From: Streptomyces canus
Lineage (GTDB): Bacteria; Actinomycetota; Actinomycetes; Streptomycetales; Streptomycetaceae
Reading direction: 5' to 3'
DNA length: 64,000 nucleotides
Assembly (NCBI RefSeq): GCF_030815415.1
Contig: NZ_JAUSWW010000001.1
Coordinates: 6,572,001-6,636,000, forward strand
Made by a program: the position numbers and the translations under genes. Positions 15,461 through 24,344 of the stretch are shown piece by piece (position 1 is the first letter of the stretch; each line of letters begins with the position of its first letter). The notes under the pieces are model-generated. The model did not search any database. It had not been told where the DNA came from and saw only the letters and a list, made by a program, of their open reading frames with translations.

Positions 15461-16996
15461 TTGGCGTCGTTCGTCGCGCCCGGCCCTTCGGGGGTGGCGG
15501 TCCGTACGAGGCTCAAGCAGCTCACGCCCGCCGACGAGAAGGTGCTCGCGCTGGTCGGTGCGCACCTCGGCTCTCTCGCCTCCCGGGATGTGAAGGTGCG
15601 GTGTGGGCAGGGCCTGGAGCATTCCGCGGAGACGTGGGCGGCGCGTAAGCGGGGTCCGACGGCTGTGTCGTCGTCGCGGTGGGCCGGTTCGCTCACCAAG
15701 GCCACGCATGATCAGTGGGCGCTCGCCAGCCGTGGCCAGCTCGCCCGCATCCACTCCCTTGAGGCGGGGATCCGTACCATCGCGCACCGGCTGTCGCTGC
15801 CGATCGGCGCGAAGGGCTCGAAGCAGGCGCCGGGCGGCTACCGCAGCAAACACGGGCCGGTTCCGTGCAGGTGGTGCGGGGCGGGAAACGGCTGGCCCGC
15901 ACCCGCCACCAGCTGCCCGCCGCGCAGCTCACCGAGGACCAGTGGCGCCGACGCTGGGAGGCGTCGCGCTGGTTTGTGCAGGGCGGACGGCGAGTCCGGC
16001 AAGCGCTACGGCAACGAGACGATCCGTATCAGCCCGGACGGCGAGGTCAGCATCAAACTCCCTGCTCCGCTGCGGGAGTTGGCCAACGCCCCGCACGGCC
16101 GGTACATCCTCACGGCGAACGTGCGGTTTCCGCACCGCGGGCAGGAGTGGGCGGACCGGGTGGCGGCGAACCGGGCCGTCGCCTACCGCATCCACTACAA
16201 CGTGGGCCGGGGCCGCTGGTATCTGCCCGCGTCCTGGCAGATCCCGGTCTCCCGGACCGTCCCGATGGCCGCAGCCCTCGCACACGGGGTGATCGGCGTC
16301 GACATGAACGCTGACCACCTCGCCGCCTGGCGCCTCGATGCCCACGGCAACCCGACCGGCAGCCCCCACCGGTTCTTCTACGCCCTCACGGGCAACGCCG
16401 ATCACGGTGACGCCCAGGTCCGCCACGCCCTCACCCGGCTGCTCCACTGGGCCCGCACCTGCGGCGTGCAGGCCATCGCGGTCGAAGACCTGGACTTCAC
16501 GGCAGAGAAGACCCGCGAGAAACACGGCAGGCGCAAACGGTTCAGGCAGCTCATCTCCGGCATGCCTACCGGCAAGCTGCGCGCCCGGCTGGCCTCGATG
16601 GCGGACCAGACCGGCATCGCGATCATCGCCGTGGACCCGGCCTACACCAGCCGCTGGGGCGCCCAGCACTGGCAGAAGCCCCTCACGAGCAACAGACGCA
16701 AGACCACTCGCCACGACGCTGCCGCCGTGGCGATCGGAAGGCGCGCCCAGGGACACCCGATCCGGCGACGGACGGCACCGCCCCGTGCACACCAGAGCGA
16801 TGTGCACGGGCATCGGGCCGTCCAGGCCGACCGGCGTGCCCCCGGGCGTGAGGGACCCCGCCCTCCCGTCCCCGGACCACGGACACGATCCGTGCCGCCG
16901 GACCGCGGAGCGAACGCGGGCAACCAGAACGCCCAACACCGTTCGGGGCGTTCGGATGAATCCTGGCAACAGGACTCACTCCCGCTCAGTCTTTAG
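15461..16996 (+). pseudogene. tnpB: TnpB-related protein (copy 2) with an internal out-of-frame segment
   Basis: Open for 511 codons, but between about 15850 and 15983 the family sequence is in another frame. There the shifted frame reads QVVRGGKRLARTRHQLPAAQ and LTEDQWRRRWEASRWFVQ, matching copy 1 (GRRLAKVRHHLADTQLTENQ). Compared with copy 1, roughly 25-30 codons before QVVRGG are deleted, shifting the frame. One extra G in 15981-15983 shifts it back to ADGESGKRYGNETI. About 45 residues are thus scrambled. RuvC residues are intact: Asp ~281 (GVDMNADH), Glu ~342 (VEDLDF), Asp ~392 (VDPAYTS), Asp ~419 (RHDAAAVAI). Zinc-ribbon cysteines are absent. Start TTG 15461. Probably non-functional. Confidence 0.8.
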
Positions 16997-17004
16997 GAAC
17001 GGTT
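15461..17004 (+). mobile_element. Second IS605-type element, tnpB only, degraded
   Basis: The unit contains a damaged tnpB and ends with AGGAACGGTT (16995-17004), the same end motif as the first element. The left limit is not clear: no hairpin like that at 1472 is seen between the PP2C stop (15429) and the TTG at 15461, so the left end may be lost or lie in 15430-15460. No tnpA. Bases 17005-17143 before the next gene hold nothing recognisable. Confidence 0.65.
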
Positions 17005-17143
17005 CACCCCCGCCTCGATCCGCCAGCCGCCCGCATGGTTCCCGTACCTCCCGAATCCGTTACGTCGCGGCGATCGTCGCCCTGGGTCTGACCGCGGCCG
17101 GCCTTCCGGCCCGCGCGGCGCTGCGCGGGGAGACACTGGAGCC

Positions 17144-17599
17144 GTGACCGACGCACCGCGCACCCTGACCCTGACCGAGGTCGAAGCCCTCGCCCGCACC
17201 GCCCACGAGGGCCAGACCGACAAGGCGGGCCGGCCCTACGCCGAACATCTCCGGGCGGTGGCCGAGGGGGTGCGTGCGCGGGGCGGCGACGCCGAGCAGA
17301 TCGCGGCCGCCTGGCTGCACGACGCCGTCGAGGACGACGTGCTCTCCGCGCACTGGCTGGAGGAGGCCGCGCTGAGCCGTCGTACGAAGGACATCGTGCT
17401 CGCGGTCACCAAGCGGGCGGGGGAGCCGCCCGAGGCGTACGCGGGGCGCATCCTCGCCACGCCGGGCGCGCTGCTGGTGAAGGAGTCGGACCTGGCGCAC
17501 AACGCCGACCCGGTGCGCCTCGCGGTCCTCGACGAGGAGACCCGTAAACGACTGACCGAGAAGTACGCGCGGATGCGCGCACTTCTCGGTCTGGGGTGA
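17144..17599 (+). CDS. HD-domain phosphohydrolase, SpoT-hydrolase-like
   Basis: 151 residues, one HD domain. Motifs LARTAHEGQTDKAGRPYAEH (first His), AAAWLHDAVEDD (HD plus ED), and VKESDLAHNADPVRL (late Asp). The order resembles the (p)ppGpp hydrolase domain of RelA/SpoT and the small alarmone hydrolases, so a nucleotide or alarmone phosphatase is plausible but unproven. GTG 17144 has GGAG five bases upstream. It converges with the acyltransferase gene 17 bases away, with no clear terminator between. Confidence 0.85.
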   Translation: MTDAPRTLTLTEVEALARTAHEGQTDKAGRPYAEHLRAVAEGVRARGGDAEQIAAAWLHDAVEDDVLSAHWLEEAALSRRTKDIVLAVTKRAGEPPEAYAGRILATPGALLVKESDLAHNADPVRLAVLDEETRKRLTEKYARMRALLGLG

Positions 17600-17616
17600 G
17601 GCAGGGGTCGGAGCGG

Positions 17617-18852
17617 CTAGACGAGAACCTTCTCGCGGCGCTCCTGCTTCTGGCGTTCCCGGGCCAGTTCGGCGGGGTCCTGCTTGAAGGCCCACGCCAT
17701 CTTCGGCTCCATCGCGAACCGGAAGACCCGCTGCACGGGCTTCGTGCACAGCACGGTGACGACGGCGGCCGCGAGGACGCTCACGGCGATCTCGCCGAGC
17801 GGGCGGTGCAGCCAGGGGTGGTCGAACCAGCCCTGGTAGTCGCCGGCCTTCACCAGGAAGCCGTGCAGGAGGTAGCCGTACAGCGTGCCCGCGCCGAGCG
17901 CCGTGAACCACATGTTCCGGCGCGGCACCCAGGCGAAGAAGCAGGCGGTCAGCAGCAGCGAGCAGCCGAACATCGCGAGCACCATGACCGGTCCGGCCCA
18001 CCACGGGGCGCCCAACTCCTGCGCGGAGTCCCGGTGGTAGAACCATGCGGTGTTCATGCGCGGCACCGCCCACCAGCCGACGGCGAGCGCGGCCGCGAAC
18101 ACGGGCACCGCCACGATCCGCACCGTGCGGGTGCGTACCCGGTGGAAGTGCTCGGGCTTCATGCACAGGCCCAGCACGAAGTAGGGCAGGAACTGCAGGA
18201 TCCGCTGCAGGTCCAGGTCGTCACCGATCGACGGCGCGACGGAGGCCAGCATCGCGAGGCCGAGCGCGAAGGGGAGCGGCCAGCGGACCGCCTTCAGGAG
18301 GGGGGTGATCATCCGCCAGACGAACAGCGCGCACAGGAACCAGGTCAGATACCAGGGGTCGAGCAGGCTGATGTCCTTGCCGGGGTCGTCGCCCGCCACG
18401 CGCTCGAACAGGACGTAGGCGGTCTCGAAGACGATGTAGGGCACCGCGACACCGGTGATCAGCCGCCGCAGCCGGTCGGGGCGCATGTCGAAGCTGCGCG
18501 AGAAGAAGCCGGAGATGATGATGAACGCCGGCATGTGGAACGAGTACACGACGGTGTACGCGGCTTCCAGGATGCGGCTGTCGCCCTTGAGCGGTTCCCA
18601 GGCGTGACCGACGGCCACCAGCACGATCGCCAGGTACTTGGCGTTGTCGAAGAACGCGTCGCGCTGCTTGCCGGCGGGCTTGGCCGGCTGTTCGTTCTGC
18701 TGTTTGAGGGGCGAGCGCGGACTCGGCACTCCTGATGCCGACGGCTGGGCAGGGGGGAGCGGCGCTCTGCCGCGTGCGGGGGACGAGGCAGCGTGGAACA
18801 TCTGAGGCACCCTAGCGTTGTCTGTGGGATTTCGTAAAACCCGCCAGGTCAT
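17617..18852 (-). CDS. Membrane acyltransferase (Acyltransferase_3 family)
   Basis: 411 residues, about ten membrane segments. Family hallmark at the start of the domain: FFDNAKYLAIVLVAVGHAWE with the catalytic-type His, then SFHMPAFIIISGFFSRS (~residues 95-115) and PWYLTWFLCALFVWR. These enzymes O-acetylate or O-succinylate sugars, polysaccharides or antibiotics at the membrane. The N-terminal ~60 residues are Pro/Ser/Arg-rich and cytoplasmic; the tail ends ERQKQERREKVLV. Start uncertain: ATG 18852, or ATG 18801 (MFHAASSP), neither with a good ribosome-binding site. Substrate unknown. Confidence 0.85.
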   Translation of the reverse strand: MTWRVLRNPTDNARVPQMFHAASSPARGRAPLPPAQPSASGVPSPRSPLKQQNEQPAKPAGKQRDAFFDNAKYLAIVLVAVGHAWEPLKGDSRILEAAYTVVYSFHMPAFIIISGFFSRSFDMRPDRLRRLITGVAVPYIVFETAYVLFERVAGDDPGKDISLLDPWYLTWFLCALFVWRMITPLLKAVRWPLPFALGLAMLASVAPSIGDDLDLQRILQFLPYFVLGLCMKPEHFHRVRTRTVRIVAVPVFAAALAVGWWAVPRMNTAWFYHRDSAQELGAPWWAGPVMVLAMFGCSLLLTACFFAWVPRRNMWFTALGAGTLYGYLLHGFLVKAGDYQGWFDHPWLHRPLGEIAVSVLAAAVVTVLCTKPVQRVFRFAMEPKMAWAFKQDPAELARERQKQERREKVLV

Positions 18853-19312
18853 TCCTGGTTATTCGCTTCGGGTGCCCAGAAAATCGAGCCGTTGACGTTC
18901 GGTGAACGTGACGGCCAACACACTTGGTGGGGAGGGATTATGGTCACAGCAAGCGCCAACTTGGTGTGATTCATCCCGACTAAATAGGGCATAAGACCAG
19001 CAGGCGACTCCGGCGGAATGTCCGCTTCCTGGGGGCGCGGTGATTATTCGAATTGCCTGCGAACAGGATGTGTGGAGAACGAAACGATCGAGTCGAATTC
19101 CCTGTGCGGATGCACTCTCGAATTGATGTGCGGGGTACGGGAGATCGGTCGCGCGGCCGGACGGCGTCCCACAGTTCAGGCACAGGTGTGGTCAACGATG
19201 CATCACCTGCCGCATACAGCGGCTTGGTTGGTGGCACGATGGTTCTGGCGGGGGTGCGCGGGGCTGGCATCCCCGGGCCGGGAGTGCGGACCGACCGAGG
19301 GTGTGATCAGTT
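18853..19312. other. 460-base intergenic region with a candidate operator
   Basis: Divergent control region between the acyltransferase (minus) and the small membrane protein (plus). The clearest feature is ACGTTC-GGT-GAACGT (18895-18909), a perfect inverted repeat inside a TTGACG that could be a -35 box. Nearby are CCAAC...TTGGTG motifs (18916-18930 and 18957-18966). The stretch is less GC-rich than its surroundings. No protein-coding sequence with normal codon bias is seen. Confidence 0.45.
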
Positions 19313-19507
19313 GTGGCCATTTCGCTGTCAGTGGTACTGCTGTTGGCGATCATCTTGGTGGTGTTGATCCGTGGCGGATCCCTCAAGGCCGGACCTGCCG
19401 TCGTGGCCGTGCTGTTCGGCTTCTTCCTCGCCTCGACGGGCATGGCCGACGACATCCAGCGTTTCCTCAACTCGATAGCGGAGACCATCAACTCGATCCA
19501 GTTCTGA
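19313..19507 (+). CDS. Small membrane protein, conserved type, unknown function
   Basis: 64 residues. MAISLSVVLLLAIILVVLIR is one membrane helix, followed by GPAVVAVLFGFFLASTGMAD as a second helix, and an amphipathic tail IQRFLNSIAETINSIQF. GTG 19313 is preceded by GAGGGTG at suitable spacing. It lies 75 bases upstream of the kinase gene and on the same strand. I recall similar two-helix proteins being widespread in Streptomyces but know no function. Confidence 0.8.
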   Translation: MAISLSVVLLLAIILVVLIRGGSLKAGPAVVAVLFGFFLASTGMADDIQRFLNSIAETINSIQF

Positions 19508-19582
19508 CCCCGTTGACCCGTGAAGCTAGGCTGATCCGTCCGGTCACGGGGGCCGGAGAGGGCTACAGGGGGACGTACCGGG

Positions 19583-21715
19583 ATGGTGCTGCGCGACTCG
19601 GATCCGGCGGAGGCGGGCGGTTACCGCATCGAGGACCGTCTGGGCAGCGGCGGAATGGGCGTGGTCTACCTCGCCCGCTCCGCCTCCGGCCGCCGTCTCG
19701 CGGTCAAGGTGGTGCACGGTCAGTACGCGGACGACGACGAGTTCCGCGCCCGGTTCCGCCGTGAGGTGGCCGCCGCCCGTCAGGTCAGCGGCGCCTTCAC
19801 GGCCCCTGTCGTGGACGCGGACGCCGACGCGCCGCGCCCCTGGATGGCCACGCTCTACATACCGGGTGCGGACCTCGGCCGGCACATACGCGACCACGGC
19901 CCGCTGCCGCTTCCCCGGCTCCGTGAACTCGCCGCGGGCCTTGCGGAGGCCATCCGCGACATCCACCGCGCGGGCGTGGTCCACCGCGACCTGAAACCGG
20001 CCAATGTGATGCTCGCCGACGACGGCCCCCGCGTCATCGACTTCGGTATCTCCCGTGCCACCGAGTTCGCCGCCTCCGACGTCCTCACCCAGACCGGCCG
20101 CGTGATGGGCACCCCGCCCTTCATGTCCCCGGAACAGTTCTCCGCTCCCCAGGACGTGGGCCCGGCGGCCGACATCTTCTCGCTGGGCGCGGTGGTCGCG
20201 TTCGCCGCGTCGGGCCGGGGCCCCTTCGACAGCCCGAGTCCCTACGAGACAGCGATCCGCGTGGTCGAGGGCGACCCCGAACTCGACGACGTCCCGGCCG
20301 AGTTGCTCCCCTTCATCCGCCTCTGCCTGGAGAAGGAGCCCAAGTCCCGCCCTACGGCGGACGAGTTGCTGCGGCTGCTGAGGAACGGCGACTGGCGGAC
20401 GACGGACGATGCCCCGACGCCGGTCGACACCGGCAGGCCCCGCCGCCGCACACGCCGGTGGCTGGCCGTCGTGGCCGGCACCCTCGCCCTCGCGGCGGCT
20501 ACGACGACGGTCGCCCTGACCGGCGACGACTCCGCCCCGGGGAACCTGCCCGCCGGCTGGAGGGCTTGGCACAAGCAGGCGAAGGACCCGAGCCTGGACA
20601 AGGATCCGATGGGCCCCACCGCCCTCTTCAATCGCTGCGTCGCCTCTGGTACGTCTCTGGTGTGCGCGGGCGACGAGATCATGGCGACCCGCTTCGCCCT
20701 GGCCGACGGCAGGAACACCTGGGCCCGCCCCATCGACCAGACCGCGGACGGCGAGGACTTCGGCAGCAGCAGCTCCGGAGGGGGCACGATCATCGGCGCC
20801 CGCGACGGCCGTGTGTACGTCTACGGCGCCGACGACCGGCCCGACGACGAGGCGTCGTATCCGACCCGCTACACGATCCAGGCCCTGAACGCCGGGACCG
20901 GCAGGACGATCTGGAGTACGGTCACCGCCGACGGCTCGGACGGTACGGAGCCGAGCAGCGACCAGGGCGCCTCCGTCGCCGTACCTGCGGGCATCATGAC
21001 TGTCTACGGCAAGACGGGGAGGCAGTTCGCCCTGCTCGACGCCGACGACGGCAAGGTCCGCTGGAAGCGCCCCCTGCCGAACCCTGACCAGTACATGACT
21101 CTGCTGCGCAGTTCCGCCGGACAGGCGTACCTGCTCACCGGGAAGTACACGACCGACAACATCGAGAGCACGAGCATCGCCCAGCTCGACCCGGCCACCG
21201 GCAAGCCTCGCTGGACCGTCAAGGTCAAGGGCGACATGGACATCGTCGGCAGGCACGACGGCCGTCTGGTGCTGGTGAACGTGACCGGCGCCCGCCGCAC
21301 ACTGACCCTGGTCAACACCACGTCACACGTCATGACGACGGTGAAGCTCGCCAAGGTCCAGCCCGAGGGTGCGGCCCCCACCTTGGTGAACGGCACCCTC
21401 TACTTCACCCTCTCCAACGGCAGCATCCGCGCGTTCGACCCGGCCACCGGCCGCCAGGCCTGGGCGAGCAACTCCGGAGTGGAGCAGTCGGGCCCCCCGA
21501 CCGCCTCCGGGACCCACCTGTACGTGGCCTCCCCCAGCGGTCGCCTCGCCGCCCTGAACCGGAGCACCGGCGAGGTCGAGGGCACCCTCCCCGGCCGCGA
21601 CGACGGCGCCGTCGACGGCTCGCCGGCCGGCGCCCCCCTCACTCTCGTCGGCGACGCCCTCTACGTCCCGTACGGCCTCCGCTCCGTCTACACCGTGGAC
21701 GTACGTGACCTCTGA
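19583..21715 (+). CDS. Ser/Thr protein kinase with PQQ-like beta-propeller sensor
   Basis: 710 residues. Kinase domain ~15-270: LGSGGMGVVYLARSASG, catalytic Lys in LAVKVVHG, VHRDLKPANVM, VIDFGISRA, PFMSPEQF. A membrane segment WLAVVAGTLALAAATTTVAL lies at ~293-312. Outside the cell, residues ~330-705 form a propeller with repeated blades: WARPIDQTADG, YTIQALNAGTGRTIWS, VRWKRPLPNP, IAQLDPATGKPRWTVKV, IRAFDPATGRQAWASN, LAALNRSTGEVEG. PQQ-like repeats often bind glycans or proteins rather than PQQ. The likely role is envelope sensing and phosphorylation of unknown targets. GTG/ATG choice: ATG 19583 directly precedes the conserved domain. Confidence 0.92.
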   Translation: MVLRDSDPAEAGGYRIEDRLGSGGMGVVYLARSASGRRLAVKVVHGQYADDDEFRARFRREVAAARQVSGAFTAPVVDADADAPRPWMATLYIPGADLGRHIRDHGPLPLPRLRELAAGLAEAIRDIHRAGVVHRDLKPANVMLADDGPRVIDFGISRATEFAASDVLTQTGRVMGTPPFMSPEQFSAPQDVGPAADIFSLGAVVAFAASGRGPFDSPSPYETAIRVVEGDPELDDVPAELLPFIRLCLEKEPKSRPTADELLRLLRNGDWRTTDDAPTPVDTGRPRRRTRRWLAVVAGTLALAAATTTVALTGDDSAPGNLPAGWRAWHKQAKDPSLDKDPMGPTALFNRCVASGTSLVCAGDEIMATRFALADGRNTWARPIDQTADGEDFGSSSSGGGTIIGARDGRVYVYGADDRPDDEASYPTRYTIQALNAGTGRTIWSTVTADGSDGTEPSSDQGASVAVPAGIMTVYGKTGRQFALLDADDGKVRWKRPLPNPDQYMTLLRSSAGQAYLLTGKYTTDNIESTSIAQLDPATGKPRWTVKVKGDMDIVGRHDGRLVLVNVTGARRTLTLVNTTSHVMTTVKLAKVQPEGAAPTLVNGTLYFTLSNGSIRAFDPATGRQAWASNSGVEQSGPPTASGTHLYVASPSGRLAALNRSTGEVEGTLPGRDDGAVDGSPAGAPLTLVGDALYVPYGLRSVYTVDVRDL

Positions 21716-21839
21716 GAGCTGCCCATGCGACCTTGGCCGGCCTGAGACGCCTGCCGGGGACCTGCCTGTCCCGTGCCCCTGACCCGCCCGGAAGGAACCG
21801 AATGAAGATCTGGACACACTGAGGCCGCTCGATCTCTGG

Positions 21840-22073
21840 GTGCGCGACACCGAGGCCGACGGTCGTCATGTGGCAGTTCGTCTGATGAGTCAGGAGAGTG
21901 ACGGCGACATCGTGATGTGGCGGTGGCACCACTACTACGGCGGTAGCGGTGACGGGAATGAATGGCGTACCTACGCGTCCTCCTCGGAGGGCATCCGCCG
22001 TGTGAAGGTCCAGGCGGCTGTCTTCGAGGGCGATACCCAGATACGTCAGTGCCAGAGCGGCTGGGACGCGTAA
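21840..22073 (+). CDS. Small hypothetical protein, possibly 5'-truncated
   Basis: 77 residues from GTG 21840: VRDTEADGRHVAVRLMSQES, MWRWHHYYGGSGDGNEWRTY, then FEGDTQIRQCQSGWDA. The frame is open back to 21783 and reads NEDLDTLRPLDLW in front of the GTG. This looks like protein but has no usable start except a frame-shifted ATG at 21802 that stops after six codons. So the true start may have been lost. No known domain. It ends at a strong terminator. Confidence 0.5.
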   Translation: MRDTEADGRHVAVRLMSQESDGDIVMWRWHHYYGGSGDGNEWRTYASSSEGIRRVKVQAAVFEGDTQIRQCQSGWDA

Positions 22074-22078
22074 GAAAT

Positions 22079-22118
22079 CAGGGCCAGCTCAGAGGATCAA
22101 ACCTCTGAGCTGGCCCTG
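22079..22118. terminator. Strong hairpin terminator
   Basis: Perfect 17-bp stem CAGGGCCAGCTCAGAGG/CCTCTGAGCTGGCCCTG with loop ATCAAA, six bases after the stop of the small gene and ten bases from the 3' end of the minus-strand tRNA-Gly. It probably serves both. Confidence 0.8.
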
Positions 22119-22128
22119 AGCACTACAG

Positions 22129-22199
22129 AGCGGGCGACGGGAATCGAACCCGCGTAGCTAGTTTGGAAGACTAGGGCTCTACCATTGAGCTACGCCCGC
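22129..22199 (-). tRNA. tRNA-Gly (anticodon TCC)
   Basis: 71 bases. Acceptor stem GCGGGCG/CGCCCGC, D arm with AATGGTAGAGC, anticodon stem-loop CTAGTCTTCCAAACTAG giving anticodon TCC, and T arm GGGTTCGATTCCC. CCA is not encoded. Confidence 0.95.
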
Positions 22200-22329
22200 A
22201 CAGGACGCGCCGCAGGTCAGATGACCGCGGCACAGAAGGCATCGTAGCGGGTCGGGACCCCTCGCCGCACACCCCGTAAATGCGGCGGCCCCGCTGCCTG
22301 CGGGCATGTACCCTACGTGTCGCACCAGA

Positions 22330-22406
22330 CGGGGTGTGGCGCAGCTTGGTAGCGCGTCCGCTTTGGGAGCGGAAGGCCGTGGGTTCAAATCCCGCCACCC
22401 CGACCA
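22330..22406 (+). tRNA. tRNA-Pro (anticodon TGG)
   Basis: 77 bases including an encoded CCA. Acceptor CGGGGTG/CACCCCG, D arm with CTTGGTAGCGC, anticodon arm CCGCTTTGGGAGCGG with anticodon TGG, and T arm GGGTTCAAATCCC. The first base is C, as expected for bacterial tRNA-Pro. Confidence 0.96.
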
Positions 22407-22457
22407 TGTGACCGGCCATTGGCGGCCACCTTCGCGATCACCTGGCTTGATCGCCTT

Positions 22458-22486
22458 TTGGGGCGTGTAGCCGCTGCGGTTACTAT
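22458..22486 (+). promoter_or_regulatory. Candidate promoter of tig
   Basis: TTGGGG (22458-22463), a 17-base spacer and TACTAT (22481-22486), 113 bases before the trigger-factor start. It fits a principal-sigma-factor promoter with a fair -35 and good -10. Confidence 0.5.
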
Positions 22487-22598
22487 GCAAGCTGCGCGCC
22501 CGTGTGTCTCTCGTCTGATGGTCCTCTGGGCGGCTAATCCGCCGGAGCCGTTCTGGCCCCGGCAGAATCCAAGAAGTCAGCCACAAGGAGACCGAACC

Positions 22599-23999
22599 GT
22601 GAAGAGCGCCGTGGAGACCCTGAACCCGACTCGGGTTCGGCTCACTGTCGAGGTGCCCTTCGAGGAGCTCAAGGACAGCCTCGACGCGGCGTACAAGAAG
22701 ATCAACCAGCAGGTCACGGTGAAGGGCTTCCGTAAGGGCAAGATCCCGGCCCGTGTCATCGACCAGCGGTTCGGTCGTGGTGCAGTGCTGGAGGAGGCCG
22801 TCAACGACGCGCTTCCGAAGTTCTACACCGAAGCGGTCAACGAGGCCGAGCTGGACGTCCTGGGCCAGCCCGAGGTCGACATCACCGAGCTGAAGGACGG
22901 CGACACGCTGAACTTCACCGCCGAGGTCGACATCCGCCCGTCCCTGGAGCTTCCCGAGGACTTCTCCTCCATCGAGGTCGAGGTCGACGCCGTCGAGGTG
23001 AGCGAAGAGGACATCGAGAAGTCGGTGGAGCAGCTCCGTGAGCGCTTCGCCTCCACCTCCCCGGTCGAGCGCGCCGCCGAGGACGGCGACGTCGTCACGA
23101 TCGACCTGGAGGCCAAGGTCGACGGAGAGGTGCTCGAGGACGGCATCGCCAGCGGTGTCTCGTACACCATCGGCTCCGGCGAGCTCCTCGAGGGCATCGA
23201 CGACGCCGTGAAGGGCCTGGAGGCCGGTGGCGAGGCCACCTTCACCTCCGAGCTCAAGGGCGGCTCCGCGGCCGGCAAGGAGTCCGAGGTCACCGTCAAG
23301 GTCACCCAGGTCGCCGCCCGCGAACTGCCCGAGCTGGACGACGAGTTCGCGCAGCTCGCCTCCGAGTTCGACACCCTCGAGGAGCTCAGGGCCGACAGCC
23401 GCAAGCGCCTCGAGAACATGAAGCAGTACGACCAGGCGACGCAGGCCCAGGAGCGCGTCCTGGAGAAGCTGCTCGAGCTGGTCGAGGTCCCGGTCCCCGA
23501 GAAGCTGCTCGAGGACGAGGTCAACACCCGTAAGCACAACCTCGAGCACCACCAGCTCGGCCAGATGGGCCTCGACCTCGAGAAGTACCTCGAGATCCAG
23601 GGCAAGACGGTCGAGGAGTTCGAGGCCGAGACCAAGGACGCCGCGGTCAAGGGCATCAAGACCCAGTTCGTCCTCGACGAGCTGGTCAAGCGCGAGAAGC
23701 TGAACGTCAACCAGGAGGAGCTCACCGAGCACCTCATGCGGCGCGCCGCTTCCTCGGGCATGTCCCCCGACCAGTTCGCCCAGGCGGTCGTCGAGGGCGG
23801 CCAGGTTCCGCTCCTGGTCGGCGAGGTCGCCCGCGGCAAGGCCCTGGCCGTCGTGGTCGAGGCCGCCACGGTGAAGGACACCAACGGCGAGGTCATCGAC
23901 CTGGACGACGAGGACGAGGTCGAGCCGGCCGCCGACGTCGCCGCCGAGGCCACGGAGGCGGACGCCACGGACGCCGACGCCGACAAGACCGAGGGCTGA
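22599..23999 (+). CDS. tig: Trigger factor
   Basis: 466 residues. Ribosome-bound peptidyl-prolyl isomerase and chaperone that meets nascent chains. The N-terminal ribosome-binding domain carries the signature VKGFRKGKIPARVIDQRFG (residues ~40-58). The central FKBP-like PPIase domain (~155-245) contains DGDVVTIDLEAKVDG and GIDDAVKGL. A long helical C-terminal chaperone domain is followed by an acidic Ala/Asp/Glu tail. GTG 22599 has ACAAGGAG at ideal spacing; earlier in-frame starts overlap the tRNA-Pro region and are rejected. Upstream of clpP1-clpP2-clpX as in most bacteria, but with its own terminator. Confidence 0.97.
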   Translation: MKSAVETLNPTRVRLTVEVPFEELKDSLDAAYKKINQQVTVKGFRKGKIPARVIDQRFGRGAVLEEAVNDALPKFYTEAVNEAELDVLGQPEVDITELKDGDTLNFTAEVDIRPSLELPEDFSSIEVEVDAVEVSEEDIEKSVEQLRERFASTSPVERAAEDGDVVTIDLEAKVDGEVLEDGIASGVSYTIGSGELLEGIDDAVKGLEAGGEATFTSELKGGSAAGKESEVTVKVTQVAARELPELDDEFAQLASEFDTLEELRADSRKRLENMKQYDQATQAQERVLEKLLELVEVPVPEKLLEDEVNTRKHNLEHHQLGQMGLDLEKYLEIQGKTVEEFEAETKDAAVKGIKTQFVLDELVKREKLNVNQEELTEHLMRRAASSGMSPDQFAQAVVEGGQVPLLVGEVARGKALAVVVEAATVKDTNGEVIDLDDEDEVEPAADVAAEATEADATDADADKTEG

Positions 24000-24026
24000 T
24001 CCCACGGCGCCGAGCAGGCTGCAGGG

Positions 24027-24062
24027 CGGGCTCCGGGTCACTCATGACCCGGGGCCCGTTTT
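24027..24062 (+). terminator. Terminator of tig
   Basis: Stem CGGGCTCCGGGTCA / TGACCCGGGGCCCG with loop CTCA and one G-T pair, followed by TTTT. Confidence 0.85.
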
Positions 24063-24063
24063 C

Positions 24064-24115
24064 CTACCCAGGGGCGCGGGGAACTGCGCGACAAGCCCCG
24101 TACGACCCTCAGTCG
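24064..24115. repeat. Streptomyces interspersed repeat
   Basis: The stretch beginning GGGGCGCGGGGAACTGCGCG and running through CAAGCCCC matches a short palindromic repeat that I remember as common between streptomycete genes. It fills the first part of the 345-base gap between tig and clpP1. Confidence 0.55.
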
Positions 24116-24174
24116 GCCACGCGCAGCACAGCCACGGCGAGTAGCCAATGGCCCACCCGCCGGAGGCATCCCGC

Positions 24175-24192
24175 GCTACGCCCCCGGCGAAC
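24175..24192 (+). promoter_or_regulatory. Candidate ClgR-binding site upstream of clpP1
   Basis: The core ACGCCCCCGGCGAAC has the two half-sites CGC and GCG with five bases between, followed by AAC. It fits the corynebacterial ClgR consensus (WCGCYNANRGCGWWS, from memory) at all but one position. ClgR activates clpP1P2 in Streptomyces. The site lies about 150 bases before the clpP1 start and ~40 bases upstream of TAGGGT (24231-24236), a possible -10. Confidence 0.45.
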
Positions 24193-24344
24193 AGCCCCCT
24201 TTGCGGGATTCCCCGAAGGGACCAGCGCGTTAGGGTCCATGAATACGAGGGGAGTGGAGTCCCGAGCGGCTCCAGCCCCGCAGGGAACACGCAGGGAACA
24301 CGTGAAGACGGCCCGGCGCCGTCGTAAGACGAGCAGGTGGATAC

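Noticed and set aside
22179..24041. Long minus-strand open frame opposite trigger factor and across both tRNAs
   Set aside because: It runs through tRNA genes and a terminator, and its Leu/Asp/Val-only composition is the mirror of tig codons.
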